Of a stretch of DNA of 64,000 nucleotides, positions 31,101 through 41,026 are shown piece after piece. How positions within the stretch are numbered: the stretch's first letter is position 1; each line of letters begins with the position of its first letter. Under the pieces are notes generated by a model. That model saw nothing but the letters and a program-made list of their open reading frames with translations, made no database searches and was not told where the DNA came from. Source of the stretch: Tritrichomonas musculus (Eukaryota > Parabasalia > Tritrichomonadida > Tritrichomonadidae); assembly GCA_039105265.1 (NCBI GenBank), contig JAPFFF010000004.1:6553501-6617500 (forward strand), given 5' to 3'. The position numbers were made by a program, and so were the translations under genes.

Positions 31101-34100
31101 ACGGCTCTTTCTTTGTCAGTCGGAACATCGACATCTCCTTTTGAATACAAAACGCCAAGGTTGAACTGTGCTTTAGCATTTCCTTTATCGGCAGCCAATT
31201 GGTAAAGCCTGATTGATTCTTGGTTGTCTTTTTCAAGGATGCCTTCTTCGCCTTTGTGGTACATTACAGCAAGATTGAACAAGGCTTTAGTATTTCCATT
31301 TTCCGCGGCTTTCTTGTACAATTCAACGGCCTTTTGCTTGTCTGCAGGAACGCCTTCGCCTTTGTCATACATGAGACCTAAGTTGAACTGTGCATCAGCA
31401 TCATTTTGTTCAGCTGCTTTCTCATATAAATCTAACGCTTTTTGATAATCTTTTTCAACATGATCGCCTCGTGAATACATGAGACCAAGATTGGATTGTG
31501 CTTTTGCATTTCCTTGTTCTGCTGCTTTTTCGTAAAGCTCTACTGCTTTTTGCTTGTCGATTGTAACACCATCGCCTTTGGCATACATAAGGCCGAGGTT
31601 GAATTGTGCCTTCGGGTTGCCAAGATCGGCTGATTTGGTGTAGTATTCAACTGCTTTGGTCTTGTCTTTAACAGTTCCTTGGCCTCTAGAGTACATCAAA
31701 CCAAGATTGAAAAGCGCCGATGGATCTTTGCGCTTGGCAGCTCGAATGTTGAGATCAAACGCCTTTTTGGCTTCAGCATCGTTTCCAAGGAGAGTTTGCA
31801 CTGATTCTGTATTGATCGTCGCGATGTCTCCTGATTTTTCTGCTGTTCGAGAAAGAGGTTGATCTACTTGGTCTTCTTCATCGTGCTGCTCCTCTTGTTG
31901 CTCGGAGGGTTGCTCCTCTTGCTGGATTTGTGGCTGTTCTTCATTAAGAGCTTGTGGTTCTTCCTCTTGCTGTGTTTGTGGAGCATCCTCTTGTTGTGTC
32001 TGAGGTTCTTGGATTATACTTCGCTCTTTTACATTTCCAAGTAATGCATCAGTTATGTTTGCTGATTTTCTAGCCAAGTTTTCATCATCTTGATCTTCTT
32101 CTTCTATTTTTGGTTCTTCTTGTTGAGTTTGAGGTTCTTCCTCTTGTTGTGTTTGTGGAGCATCTTCTTGTTGTGTTTGTGGTTCTTCTTGTTGTGTTTG
32201 TGGTTCTTCTTGTTGTGTTTGTGGTTCTTCTTGTTGTGTTTGTGGTTCTTCTTCTTGTTGTGTTTGTGGTTCTTCTTCTTGTTGAGTTTGAGGTTCTTCT
32301 TCTTGTTGAGTTTGAGGTTCTTCTTGTTGTGTTTGTGGTTCTTCCTCTTGCTGTGTTTGTGGTTCTTCTTGTTGTGTTTGTGGTTCTTCTTGTTGTGTTT
32401 GTGGTTCTTCTTGTTGTGTTTGTGGTTCTTCTTGTTGTGTTTGTGGTTCTTCTTGTTGTGTTTGTGGTTCTTCTTGTTGTGTTTGTGGTTCTTCTTGTTG
32501 TGTTTGTGGTTCTTCTTCTTGTTGTGTTTGTGGTTCTTCCTCTTGCTGTGTTTGTGGTTCTTCTTGTTGTGTTTGTGGTTCTTCTTGTTTGTTTTTTGGT
32601 TCTTCTTGTTGTGTTTGTGGTTCTTCTTGTTGTGTTTGTGGTTCTTCTTCTTGTTGAGTTTGTGGTTCTTCTTCTTGTTGTGTTTGTGGTTCTTCTTCTT
32701 GTTGTGTTTGAGGTTCTTCTTGTTGTGTTTGTGGTTCTTCCTCTTGCTGTGTTTGTGGTTCTTCTTGTTGTGTTTGTGGTTCTTTTTTTTGTGTTTGTGG
32801 TTCTTCTTGTTGTGTTTGAGGAGCATCTTCTTGCTGAGTTTGAGGTTCTTCCTCTTGCTGAGTTTGAGGAGCATCTTCTTGTTGTGTTTGTGGTTCTTCC
32901 TCTTGTTGTGTTTGAGGAGCATTTTCTTGTTGTGTTTGTGGTTCTTCTTCTTGCTGTGTTTGAGGAGCATCTTCTTGTTGTGGTTCTTCTTCTTGTTGTG
33001 TCTGTGGTTCTTCCTCTTGTTGTGTCTGAGGAGCATCTTCTTGTTGTGTTTGTGGTTCTTCCTCTTGTTGTGTCTGAGGTTCTTCTTCTTGTTGTGTTTG
33101 TGGTTCTTCTTCTTGTTGTGTCTGAGGTTCTTCTTCTTGTTGTGTTTGTGGTTCTTCTTCTTGTTGTGTTTGTGGTTCTTCTTCTTGTTGTGTTTGTGGT
33201 TCTTCTTCTTGTTGTGTTTGTGGTTCTTCTTCTTGTTGTGTTTGTGGTTCTTCTTCTTGTTGTGTCTGAGGTTCTTCTTCTTGCTGTGTTTGTGGTTCTT
33301 CTTCTTGTTGTGTTTGTGGTTCTTCTTCTTGCTGTGTTTGTGGAGCATCTTCTTGTTGTGTCTGAGGTTCTTCTTCTTGCTGTGTTTGTGGTTCTTCTTC
33401 TTGTTGTGTCTGAGGTTCTTCCTCTTGCTGTGTTTGTGGAGCATCCTCTTGTTGTGTCTGAGGTTCTTGGATTATACTTCGCTCTTTTACATTTCCAAGT
33501 AATGCATCAGTTATGTTTGCTGATTTTCTAGCCAAGTTTTCATCATCTTGATCTTCTTCTTCTATTTTTGGTTCTTCTTGTTGAGTTTGAGGTTCTTCCT
33601 CTTGTTGTGTTTGTGGAGCATCTTCTTGTTGTGTTTGTGGTTCTTCTTGTTGTGTTTGTGGTTCTTCTTCTTGTTGTGTTAGAGGAGCATCTTCTTGTTG
33701 TGTTTGAGGTTCTTCTTGTTGTGTTTGAGGAGCATCTTCTTGTTGTGTTAGAGGAGCATCTTCTTGTTGTGTTTGAGGAGCATCTTCTTGTTGTGTTTGA
33801 GGTTCTTCTTGTTGTGTTTGTGGTTCTTCTTGTTGTGTTTGAGGTTCTTCTTGTTGTGTTTGTGGTTCTTCTTGTTGTGTTTGAGGTTCTTCTTGTTGTG
33901 TTTGAGGTTCTTCTTGTTGTGTTTGTGGTTCTTCTTCTTGTTGTGTTTGAGGAGCATCTTCTTGCTGAGTTTGAGGTTCTTCCTCTTGCTGAGTTTGTGG
34001 AGCATCTTCTTGTTGGGTTTGTGGCTGTTCCCCATTCATATCTTGTGGCTTTCCTTTGGATTGATCTTCATTCGATTTTTCTGGGCTTGCTCTATTAGAC

Positions 34101-34570
34101 ATTTTATTATCATCTTTACTGATTTTCTTACTTTTCTTCTTTTTTGGAGATTGTTCTGAAAGAAGATTGGCCATAGCTTTAGGATCATAATAATTTTGAG
34201 TAATATTAGTTGTCTGATAACCGTAATTTGCTTGTGGTACTGTTTGATAATATGGCGGTAAAAATAAATTAGTGTGAGGAATTTGCTGATTTGCTCCAGA
34301 ATTTTGCGGGCTTTGAGATTTTTTAATTAAATAGCGTTTGACGAGTTTATCTTCTTCTTGTTGCAAAATATTCCAAAGAGAATCGGTTAATTTATCTTTT
34401 TTTTGTTCTGGGATTTTGTCACCTAGAATAGATTCGACTTCTTTTAATAATTCTGCATAAATTTCTTCTTCAATTTCTTCTAATTCATTGGTAGAACTAT
34501 CTTCTATATCGTTTTGCTCTTTTTGGTCAATTTGGTCTTGAGTTGTTAAAGATTCATTATCTGATTCCAT
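28151..34570 (-). CDS. Giant Sel1-repeat protein with Gln/Glu/Pro tandem repeats
   Basis: A 2,139-residue intact frame with an acidic head. Residues about 185-900 consist of degenerate 7-9-residue units of the type PQTQQEE, PQTQQEEE or APQTQQED. Residues about 925-1325 hold some ten Sel1/TPR-like repeats (AxxQFNLGLMYxKGxGVxxDxxKAxELYxKAA pattern). A second low-complexity block at about 1347-1743 mixes PQTQQEE, PQALNEEQ and KKEEEPQQED units. A coiled coil (IEAHQEEIKNQQEEIETLQK) and a helical linker follow, then three or four more Sel1 repeats at about 2010-2137. Sel1 arrays are protein-binding scaffolds. There is no signal peptide or membrane span, so a cytoplasmic scaffold is likely (inference). 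The repeats make the gene prone to length change. The same architecture elements recur in the genes at 48148-50166 and 51506-57871. Confidence 0.88.
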   Translation of the reverse strand: MESDNESLTTQDQIDQKEQNDIEDSSTNELEEIEEEIYAELLKEVESILGDKIPEQKKDKLTDSLWNILQQEEDKLVKRYLIKKSQSPQNSGANQQIPHTNLFLPPYYQTVPQANYGYQTTNITQNYYDPKAMANLLSEQSPKKKKSKKISKDDNKMSNRASPEKSNEDQSKGKPQDMNGEQPQTQQEDAPQTQQEEEPQTQQEDAPQTQQEEEPQTQQEEPQTQQEEPQTQQEEPQTQQEEPQTQQEEPQTQQEEPQTQQEDAPQTQQEDAPLTQQEDAPQTQQEEPQTQQEDAPLTQQEEEPQTQQEEPQTQQEDAPQTQQEEEPQTQQEEPKIEEEDQDDENLARKSANITDALLGNVKERSIIQEPQTQQEDAPQTQQEEEPQTQQEEEPQTQQEEEPQTQQEDAPQTQQEEEPQTQQEEEPQTQQEEEPQTQQEEEPQTQQEEEPQTQQEEEPQTQQEEEPQTQQEEEPQTQQEEEPQTQQEEEPQTQQEEEPQTQQEEEPQTQQEDAPQTQQEEEPQTQQEEEPQQEDAPQTQQEEEPQTQQENAPQTQQEEEPQTQQEDAPQTQQEEEPQTQQEDAPQTQQEEPQTQKKEPQTQQEEPQTQQEEEPQTQQEEPQTQQEEEPQTQQEEEPQTQQEEEPQTQQEEPQTQQEEPKNKQEEPQTQQEEPQTQQEEEPQTQQEEEPQTQQEEPQTQQEEPQTQQEEPQTQQEEPQTQQEEPQTQQEEPQTQQEEPQTQQEEEPQTQQEEPQTQQEEEPQTQQEEEPQTQQEEEPQTQQEEPQTQQEEPQTQQEEPQTQQEDAPQTQQEEEPQTQQEEPKIEEEDQDDENLARKSANITDALLGNVKERSIIQEPQTQQEDAPQTQQEEEPQALNEEQPQIQQEEQPSEQQEEQHDEEDQVDQPLSRTAEKSGDIATINTESVQTLLGNDAEAKKAFDLNIRAAKRKDPSALFNLGLMYSRGQGTVKDKTKAVEYYTKSADLGNPKAQFNLGLMYAKGDGVTIDKQKAVELYEKAAEQGNAKAQSNLGLMYSRGDHVEKDYQKALDLYEKAAEQNDADAQFNLGLMYDKGEGVPADKQKAVELYKKAAENGNTKALFNLAVMYHKGEEGILEKDNQESIRLYQLAADKGNAKAQFNLGVLYSKGDVDVPTDKERAVELFQLAADQGDADAQLNLGAMYAKGIGVPQPDRAKAIELYKKAAKQNNPKAQYNLATLYYNGKEGDKNMKKAVKYFQKAADQNIPQALYNLGVIYSEGTEGIPEDKEKAFQNFMKAAELDQKNRQALLKIADMYQNGVGVEKDEEKAKEYYEKANALPAPASAAIPKDDRRDESSIREEEEFADDESKDDEEFPQTKQEEKKEEAPQAQQEEKKEEEPQQEDAPQALNEEQPQQEEKKEEEPQQEDAPQTQQEEAPQALNEEQPQQEEQKEEAPQTQQEEEPQALNEEQPQQEEKKEEEPQQEDAPQTQQEEAPQALNEEQPQQEEQKEDTPQTQQEEEPQTQQEEAPQALNEEQPQQEEQKEDTPQTQQEEEPQALNEEQPQQEEKKEEEPQQEDAPQTQQEEAPQALNEEQPQQEEQKEDTPQTQQEEAPQALNEEQPQQEEQKEDTPQTQQEEEPQALNEEQPQQEDAPQTQQEDEPQTQQEEEPQTQQEEEPQTQQEDAPQTQQEDEPQTQQEEEPQTQQQEEQKEDAPQTQQEEEPQALNEEQPQQEEKKEEEPQTQQEEEQKEDAPQTQQEEASTLEAIKIQQEEIEAHQEEIKNQQEEIETLQKEIENQEETKKDEQEAPKQEESKDPLDNLYEALEERIKVLHNHSEEPFNDCNSALEGIGDYLVDEALSDCLTTIQQANNDLQNTENQVRSLFAEMKEKLNSSSLPTLKKDSQDNLLLSILSENSDFVSDDEELAKLKADCRILENQLSKLETPKRVTTIKPKVSPSTSVVSTNHTISESGSDVKYDSATLSVKEPDTPRRAPRKVQAPIQQTPQNQASESNLFTTPKPTSSPRSIRNRIKILQTKSENGDANAQYSLGACYMRGEGVPQDVNKAFEYYLMAANQGDKSAQFSVATCYSYGKGTELNKEKALEFYLKSAEQGYDKSQFAVGHFYEYGQGGLDINHDVAIEWYKKAAEQGHRGALKVLAEHTEE
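29343..30537 (-). repeat. Coding minisatellite block 2 of the Sel1 gene
   Basis: Tandem 21-27-base units coding for PQTQQEE-, PQALNEEQ- and KKEEEPQQED-type words, arranged in longer composite units that repeat every 150-200 bases. Confidence 0.85.
31870..34030 (-). repeat. Coding minisatellite block 1 of the Sel1 gene
   Basis: About 2.1 kb of tandem 21-, 24- and 27-base units coding for PQTQQEE variants. It holds a segmental duplication. A unique segment (NITDALLGNVKERSIIQ and its flanks) occurs at about 31960-32200 and again about 33420-33660, offset by 1,458 bases (486 codons), with no difference that I could see. Confidence 0.85.
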
Positions 34571-34573
34571 TTC

Positions 34574-34581
34574 GTAAATGA
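34574..34581 (-). promoter_or_regulatory. Initiator element of the giant Sel1 gene
   Basis: Minus-strand TCATTTAC ends three bases before the ATG at 34570, giving a leader under 12 nt. Confidence 0.55.
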
Positions 34582-35617
34582 ATAGATTTTAATTGAGGAA
34601 GCCGATTCTAAACGTATTTTTTATTTATTTAAACGTTTATATTTTACAATTATAAAAAAATCATATACTTGAAGCCAAATAGAATTTTCTATTTTTAAAC
34701 ATGGTTACTTTATTGACTTGAGATGTTTAATTTGATTAATAAAAATATATTTTCAAGGTATTTCAACAACAACAATAAAAAACTTTCAAAATTCAATTTG
34801 AATATTAAAGTAAAAATAGAGGTTATTACTTCAAATAATAAGTGAAAAGTAATAAATAAATTTATTATCTAACTATTTATGTAAAAATAATAGTAAATAT
34901 GTTATATATATATATAAATTCTGAGAGAATTCGAAGATATTATGAAATCAAAAAAGTGAACTTAACGTTATTTTTTCTCATTTTTTTATGACTATATATT
35001 GCTAAAAAAGAAGGAAAATATAATAATTAATTATTAATATATGTATTTATTTTCTTGTTAAAAAAAATATATCCTTTATATGGTGTAAATGTGTATAGTA
35101 AGTATAAAATAACGGCTGACAGTTTAGGTGTATATCCTTTATTATAAGTTTGAGAAGTTTATTTTTATTTATTCAAAAAGTTTACTTTACTTTTTAATAT
35201 TGGAAAGAAAACGTAAATGTTCTAAAACTAAGAAAAACTAAGGCCAATTTAAGGTTAATGTGGAAAAAAAGATGAATATAAAAGAACTGATCTAGATGAA
35301 CCCTAATTGCTTCCGACTAACTAGTGCTATTAAACGTCTATGGCTTAAATGTCATAAATTCCTTGTTAAAATGGCAAAAAAAAGTAAACGCATTAACAAA
35401 TCAAGAAAATCAAGAAAATTAATGCTATATTGTTGAAACTAATCCAACAAATCAAGAAAATTATAAATTTGCGTATAAACGTTGTTCTTCGCTCATAATA
35501 ATTGTATGCAATGCTGTCTCTCTTTTTTTTAAATAAGATTCCTTCTTCTTTATGAAATTTTATCTTTTCAAGATTGATATCAACTGATTTGTTTTTAAAT
35601 GTTTTTATAAAGGTTTG
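34582..35617. other. Gene-free AT-rich stretch
   Basis: Spacer between divergent genes. No frames, tRNAs or inverted repeats were recognised. Confidence 0.5.
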
Positions 35618-36440
35618 ATGAAATTTGAAAATGGAAATGAAGATAAAATAGCTGGCATGTTAAATATGATTATTGAATATGATGATAAACATGATCATCA
35701 AATCAAATTTGATCAACTTTTGCCAAATGGTGAATCATTCTTCACTATAAAGCAAAAACCTATGCCTTATGGTATTAAGCATTATGTTTCATTCTCAATT
35801 GAAAAAGGAGTTGATCCAAATGTTCCAAATAAATATGGTATTTATCCTCTCGAATTTGCTATGGAAACAAATTCTGTTGATTTGTTTGATTCTTTAATCG
35901 ATTCACAACGAATTGATTTTTCTCAGAAAATTCGGAATAAAATGCAAACTGGATCCAAATTTATATCATATCTTCATCTGGCTGCTGGATTGAATAATTA
36001 AAAAATCTTTCAGAGGTTAATGAATGATAATTTAATTATTATAAATGTTGAGGATGAAAATGGTGAAACGCCATTATTTGAAGCATGTAGAAATAAAAAA
36101 GAACTGTTCGTTAAATGCATGTTTGAAAATGATTCTTTGGATTATCTTCATAAAAAACAAAAATGGTGAAGATGCTTTGAAAGTTTTTTTAAATATGACA
36201 AGTTGTAATATCCCAAAAATTGAAGATAAAAATAATTATTTGTTTAGTTTACTTCAGCAAATTTCTATTCTTTCAAGATATGAGAAAAATCATGAATATA
36301 ATGTATATGATCATGATGACGATGATGACGATGATGACGATGATGATTTCGAAGTTGAATACGATGAAGATGAAGATGAAGAAGAAGAAGATGATGATGA
36401 CAATTACAATGAATATCTAATTGATAATTATATTGAATAA
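35618..36440 (+). pseudogene. Broken ankyrin-repeat (DUF3447-type) gene
   Basis: The ATG at 35618 opens 128 codons with ankyrin-like units (GVDPNVPNKYGIYPLEFAME). The frame then stops near 36000 and continues in other frames: DENGETPLFEACRNKKELF near 36050-36110, then KNGEDALKVFLN near 36155. It ends in an Asp/Glu-rich tail (an Asp run encoded at 36309-36346). At least two frame breaks are present. The usual DUF3447 head is missing, so the 5' end may also be truncated. The parent family is clear; a function is not. Confidence 0.65.
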
Positions 36441-36544
36441 TAAATATAATTATATAAAAATTGGTTTTAATTTTTTAAATTTTAATAAAGATTAAATTTT
36501 ACAATTGAATGATAGTTTTGTTTAATAATCATTCAAATTTATGA

Positions 36545-36631
36545 TATGGTTCGAGATTAGTGCATAAAACCGTTTATTTTAAATTCAAAAAGTTTATCAT
36601 AAACGGTTTTATGTACTAATCTCGAACCATA
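36545..36631. mobile_element. Small TA-flanked inverted-repeat element (MITE)
   Basis: The 32-bp arms at 36545-36576 and 36600-36631 are reverse complements with one mismatch (TATGGTTCGAGATTAG at the edge). TA at both ends suggests a mariner-type origin. It lies 76 bases behind the metallo-beta-lactamase gene's stop. Confidence 0.65.
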
Positions 36632-36706
36632 ATTTAGTGATTTTTAAATAAAAAAAAAAAGAAAAAGAAAAAAAAAAGTGAAAAGTTTGTTTTAATGCAT
36701 TTTGAT

Positions 36707-37176
36707 TTAAATGTTATGGATACGATTTCGATTGTAAACGATGCCCACGCCATTTAAAGTGGAAATAACTGGATCCATTTTGAAAGGAAACATGTCTTGT
36801 CCAGGTCCCATCGTAAAAGGCTCGCAAGGGTAATCTTTTGTACTTAAAATCTTATCAAGAAGAACTTTCATCTTTTCAACGAAAGAAAAATCAGCAATTG
36901 CATCCAATTGCCTGAAATGGCCAACAAATATTTCATCAGCTTTACCTTTGCATTCTTCAATTTTATTTATTGTTCTCTTCAGTGTTTCAAGTGGCAAAGG
37001 AGTCACCTGCATCCATAAACATGATGATCCAATTGCATCGCCTGTGAAAAGCCATCTATCTTCAAGATCGAGAAAACCAACGGATCCTTCTGAATGGCCA
37101 GGTAATGTGATCACTTGAACATGAATATTACCGAGATCAAATACGAAATTATCATCTATTTCAATGACTTTTCCTT
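36707..37176 (-). pseudogene. Metallo-beta-lactamase-fold hydrolase, C-terminal half (split by transposon)
   Basis: This half carries ITLPGHSEGSVGF (third metal histidine), TGDAIGS (bridging Asp) and FVGHFRQLD (last histidine), i.e. the metal ligands that follow the HxHxDH motif in the other half. It ends in a TAAA stop. Its first codons (GKVIEIDDNFVFDLG) lie directly next to the inserted element. Without the element and one 9-base duplication the two halves form one frame of 269 codons including the stop, so the host gene shows no other damage. Its nearest functional relatives are glyoxalase II-like and other MBL hydrolases; the substrate is unknown. Confidence 0.82.
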
Positions 37177-38214
37177 GGGACTATATCAAAATTTCCACTT
37201 TTTCTCTGGCCAGTATCAAAATTTTCAATTAAAAAAAAATAAGTATCATTTTTTAATAGAAAAAAAAATTCTAGTATCATATTTTAATAGAAAAACATTT
37301 CATGAGTATCACTTTTTTTTATCAATTTTTTTATCTTTTGCAACAAGTACACAGGAAAAATCTAAAAAAAAATATATCTCGAATCAGCTACAGGAGAACG
37401 TTCAAATGATAGTATTTTTATGCAAAAGTAAACAACTCGCTCGACATATTAAAATTTATTTCACCAAGAATCATTCGAAAAAAAGTATTTAACGCTGGTT
37501 TATTGTAGAAAAACAAGTTTAACATAATTTTTCTCAGCAACATGAGCTAAAAACCAGTTTTTCAAATCGATGTCTAATTACGAATAATCAATTTTTTTAC
37601 GGGTCTACTCATGTACCAAGTTTTACTGCTTCAATTAATATTCTTTATCATTTTTTACATATATTCATGACTACAAATACTATGTAATTCGCTTTCTATT
37701 TTTGAAAATTCTCATGAATATTCAAAAAATTATTCAAAAAACAGAGACAAAAATATGTTATATCTACACTATATATAGTATAACTTTAAAATATAGTAGT
37801 ATTGTTTCTTTATTTTCTTTTTTATGTCTAAAAACTTAATAATTTTGCAAAATTGTAAACGAATAATAAACGTTCTTCTTTTTCATTTATTTTTCTTTTC
37901 ATCAAATTATAAATTCTTTGAGCTTTTTTCTAATGAAAAATTTAACATTTTAAAAATATTTAGAATTAAATTATTGTAATTTAATGAAAATGATTAAATA
38001 TTATAATCTAATGAAAATTATCCAATTAATATGATTGAATGTACTTGATTGTTTAAAATAATTCGATATTTATAAAAAATGCAATTGTTTGAATGTGATT
38101 ATTTAGAAGATTTAATTTGATTAGAAGAATGTGATTGATTAAAAAATTTATTTGAATCAATTATATTCAATTATCCCTAGGTAATCACTTTCATTTTTTC
38201 ATTCGCTTTAATTC
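37177..38214. repeat. Left unique arm of the long terminal inverted repeat
   Basis: Reverse complement of 45378-46415 with the same length to the base as far as the CCTAGG at 38176-38181. No gene inside; frames here are chance. Confidence 0.88.
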
Positions 38215-39613
38215 AATCACTTTTACTCATTCAATCATTTCATTCATTCAATCATTTCATTCATTCAATCACTTTCATTCATTCAATCACTTTCATTCAT
38301 TCAATCACTTTCATAATTCAATCACTTCATTCATTCAATCATTTCATTCATTCAATCATTTCATTCATTCAATCACTTTCATTCATTCAATCATTTCATT
38401 CATTCAATCACTTTCATTCATTCAATCACTTTCATTCATTCAATCACTTTCATTCATTCAATCATTTCATTCATTCAATCATTTCATTCATTCAATCATT
38501 TCATTCATTCAATCATTTCATTCATTCAATCACTTTCATTCATTCAATCATTTCATTCATTCAATCATTTCATTCATTCAATCATTTCATTCATTCAATC
38601 ATTTCATTCATTCAATCACTTTCATTCATTCAATCATTTCATTCATTCAATCATTTCATTCATTCAATCACTTTCATTCATTCAATCATTTCATTCATTC
38701 AATCACTTTCATTCATTCAATCACTTTCATTCATTCAATCATTTCTTTCATTCAATCATTTCATTCATTCAATCACTTTCATTCATTCAATCATTTCATT
38801 CATTCAATCACTTTCATTCATTCAATCATTTCATTCATTCAATCACTTTCATTCATTCAATCACTTTCATTCATTCAATCACTTTCATTCATTCAATCAT
38901 TTCATTCATTCAATCACTTTCATTCATTCAATCATTTCATTCATTCAATCATTTCATTCATTCAATCATTTCATTCATTCAATCACTTTCATTCATTCAA
39001 TCATTTCATTCATTCAATCACTTTCATTCATTCAATCACTTTCATTCATTCAATCACTTTCATTCATTCAATCACAATTTCATTCATTCAATCACTTTCA
39101 TTCATTCAATCATTTCTTTCATTCAATCATTTCATTCATTCAATCACTTTCATTCATTCAATCACTTTCATTCATTCATTTTCACTTTCATTCATTTCAT
39201 CATTTCATTCATTCAATCATCATTTCATTCATTCAATCATTTCTTTCATTCATTCAATCACTTTCATTCATTCAATCATTTCATTCATTCAATCACTTTC
39301 ATTCATTCAATCATTTCATTCATTCAATCACTTTCATTCATTCAATCACTTTCATTCATTCAATCATTTCATTCATTCAATCATTTCATTCATTCAATCA
39401 CTTTCATTCATTCAATCATTTCATTCATTCAATCACTTTCATTCATTCAATCATTTCATTCATTCAATCACTTTCATTCATTCAATCACTTTCATTCATT
39501 CAATCATTTCATTCATTCAATCATTTCATTCATTCAATCATTTCATTCATTCAATCACTTTCATTCATTCAATCACTTTCATTCATTCAATCACTTTCAT
39601 TCATTCAATCATT
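38215..39613. repeat. Left minisatellite array of the inverted-repeat element
   Basis: About 80 tandem units of 17-18 bases (TTTCATTCATTCAATCA with or without C), with irregular units near 38308, 39076 and 39175-39255. It faces a matching inverted array at 43880-45377. Confidence 0.9.
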
Positions 39614-39659
39614 TTAATTCTTTATTTCATTTTAATTCATTCAATATCTTTACAATGAT

Positions 39660-39800
39660 TCTCCATAACCGTTATTTTTAGAATGCATCAATCTCAACGA
39701 ATGTTAAATCTCAGAGAACCAAACTCAATACATAAAGCATACTTTTATATATATTTTTTTAAAAGTTCACAGACATAAAGAATCTAATATTAATTTTTTG
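39660..39800. repeat. Segment similar to 18120-18270
   Basis: It shares ACATAAAGCATACTTTTA-like and AAAGTTCACAGA words in the same order and orientation as the DNA behind the DUF3447-BspA gene. It is probably captured or shared repeat DNA inside the transposon. Confidence 0.5.
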
Positions 39801-39807
39801 ATGAATA

Positions 39808-40353
39808 CTGCGGTTTTGGAAATAGATTAGAATTTTTTGGAAATAAAATAGCATGATTTAAATGTGTTTATAAGACCGCTAAAAATTTCTTCGAAATAAA
39901 ATAGTGAATGATTATTTTCCATTCAATTTGCATTTTTTTTTTTTTTTTTGAGGAAAAATAAAAAATCTTAACAATTCTTTTACCAATTTATTGTGTTTTA
40001 AAACACTATAAAATTTCTTTAATCTATCTCTTAAGACTGTTTTTAAGGTACAAATCTCATACGTTACCCAACCGCAATTTTTTTGACATTTATTTAATTT
40101 TTCGACATGTTATATAAAAAATTAATAAAAAAATTTTTAATTGAATTATATAAAAAATAAAGTTCAGAAATCAAAATCTGACACCAATTGAAATTTAAAC
40201 TTTTTCTGGGAGGGTGCTTTTCTTAAAATTTTAACGTGCCTTTTTTCAATTTTTAACGTATGAGATTTGTACCTTAAGTATGATTAAATTGAATAGAAAA
40301 TGTTCGTCCCTATTTTGTGTCCAAAAAATTCTAATCTATTTCCAAAACAGCTG
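39808..40353. mobile_element. TA-flanked inverted-repeat element nested in the large transposon
   Basis: The arms include a 28-bp perfect match (39813-39840 against 40321-40348, core GGAAATAGATTAGAA) plus about 5 looser bases out to a TA on each side. There is no ORF. A mariner-type MITE is the likeliest reading. It hosts a further element at 40044-40276. Confidence 0.65.
40044..40276. mobile_element. Inverted-repeat element nested inside the element at 39808-40353
   Basis: The 23-bp perfect arms (GGTACAAATCTCATACGTTA inward) are bounded by TTAA on both sides, as in piggyBac- or Kolobok-type insertions. TA duplication is the alternative. The 233 bp contain no frame. Confidence 0.65.
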
Positions 40354-40639
40354 TACTCAATTTAAAAAACAGAGAGCTTTATAAAGTAATAATAATATTA
40401 AAATAAGAGGATTTATGGAATGTACTCATGAAAAAGTTATTAAGGGCGTACATTCCAAAAATGCTGTAAACTTATCAGCATTGAATAAACTCATAGAATA
40501 TATCTTTCAATACTTCCAAATTATGAAAAAGTTTAGGTCAAAAATTTATAATTAAAAATTTTCAAAAAACATTTCGATCGAAAACAGTATTTTCTAGTAT
40601 AGGGTTCACATATGAAATTCGTTAAAAGTGGTTTAAGTT

Positions 40640-41010
40640 GGTATTGGTTAATGCTGTCATAAATATATTCATTCATGTATTTATTAATGTATAATCGTAA
40701 ATGTATTCGTAAAGGTCCACTTATTACAGTTTATAAATCATTTCTAAAATTGCAAATGTATTCTTTAATGCATGATTGCTATTGTTAATATAAATGTATT
40801 CGATAATGTACTCACTAATTTATTCGTTAATATTATTGTTATTAATGCATTTCATAGTTTTCGATATGTCGAGTATTATCCAAAAATATATGTGTATGAT
40901 CTGTGTTCTGTGTCAATATATTACTTAACACGAATTTGTTATGTATTTACAAATAATGTATTTGATAGGTTACTCGATGTGATGTATCTGTAAAAGATAT
41001 ATGTAAGTAA
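40640..41010. repeat. Degenerate short tandem repeats
   Basis: Repeated words of the form AATGTATTCGTTAATG or AATGTATTCGATAATG, loosely spaced. The 73-codon frame over them is a by-product. Confidence 0.4.
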
Positions 41011-41026
41011 TGTATTCGATAATATA

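Noticed and set aside
32090-33531. Several open frames of 440-473 codons opposite the giant Sel1 gene, and others at 29353-30693
   Set aside because: They are by-products of the tandem coding repeat, which lacks stops in other frames. Their composition (Leu/Val/Phe or Lys/Asn/His monotony) mirrors the repeat and shows no domain.
36545-36631. tRNA-like B box (GGTTCGAGATT)
   Set aside because: No CC at the end of the box, no A box and no cloverleaf. It is the arm of an inverted repeat.
37115-37492. 125-codon frame at the left transposon edge
   Set aside because: It crosses the host/transposon boundary antisense to the split gene and has low-complexity Phe/Ser/Lys content, so it is a chance frame.
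38215-39613. Possible CRISPR array
   Set aside because: Units are contiguous 17-18-mers without unique spacers, and the array is mirrored in a transposon arm. It is a minisatellite.
40772-40993. 73-codon frame
   Set aside because: It lies on degenerate AATGTATTCG repeats, with no domain or promoter.
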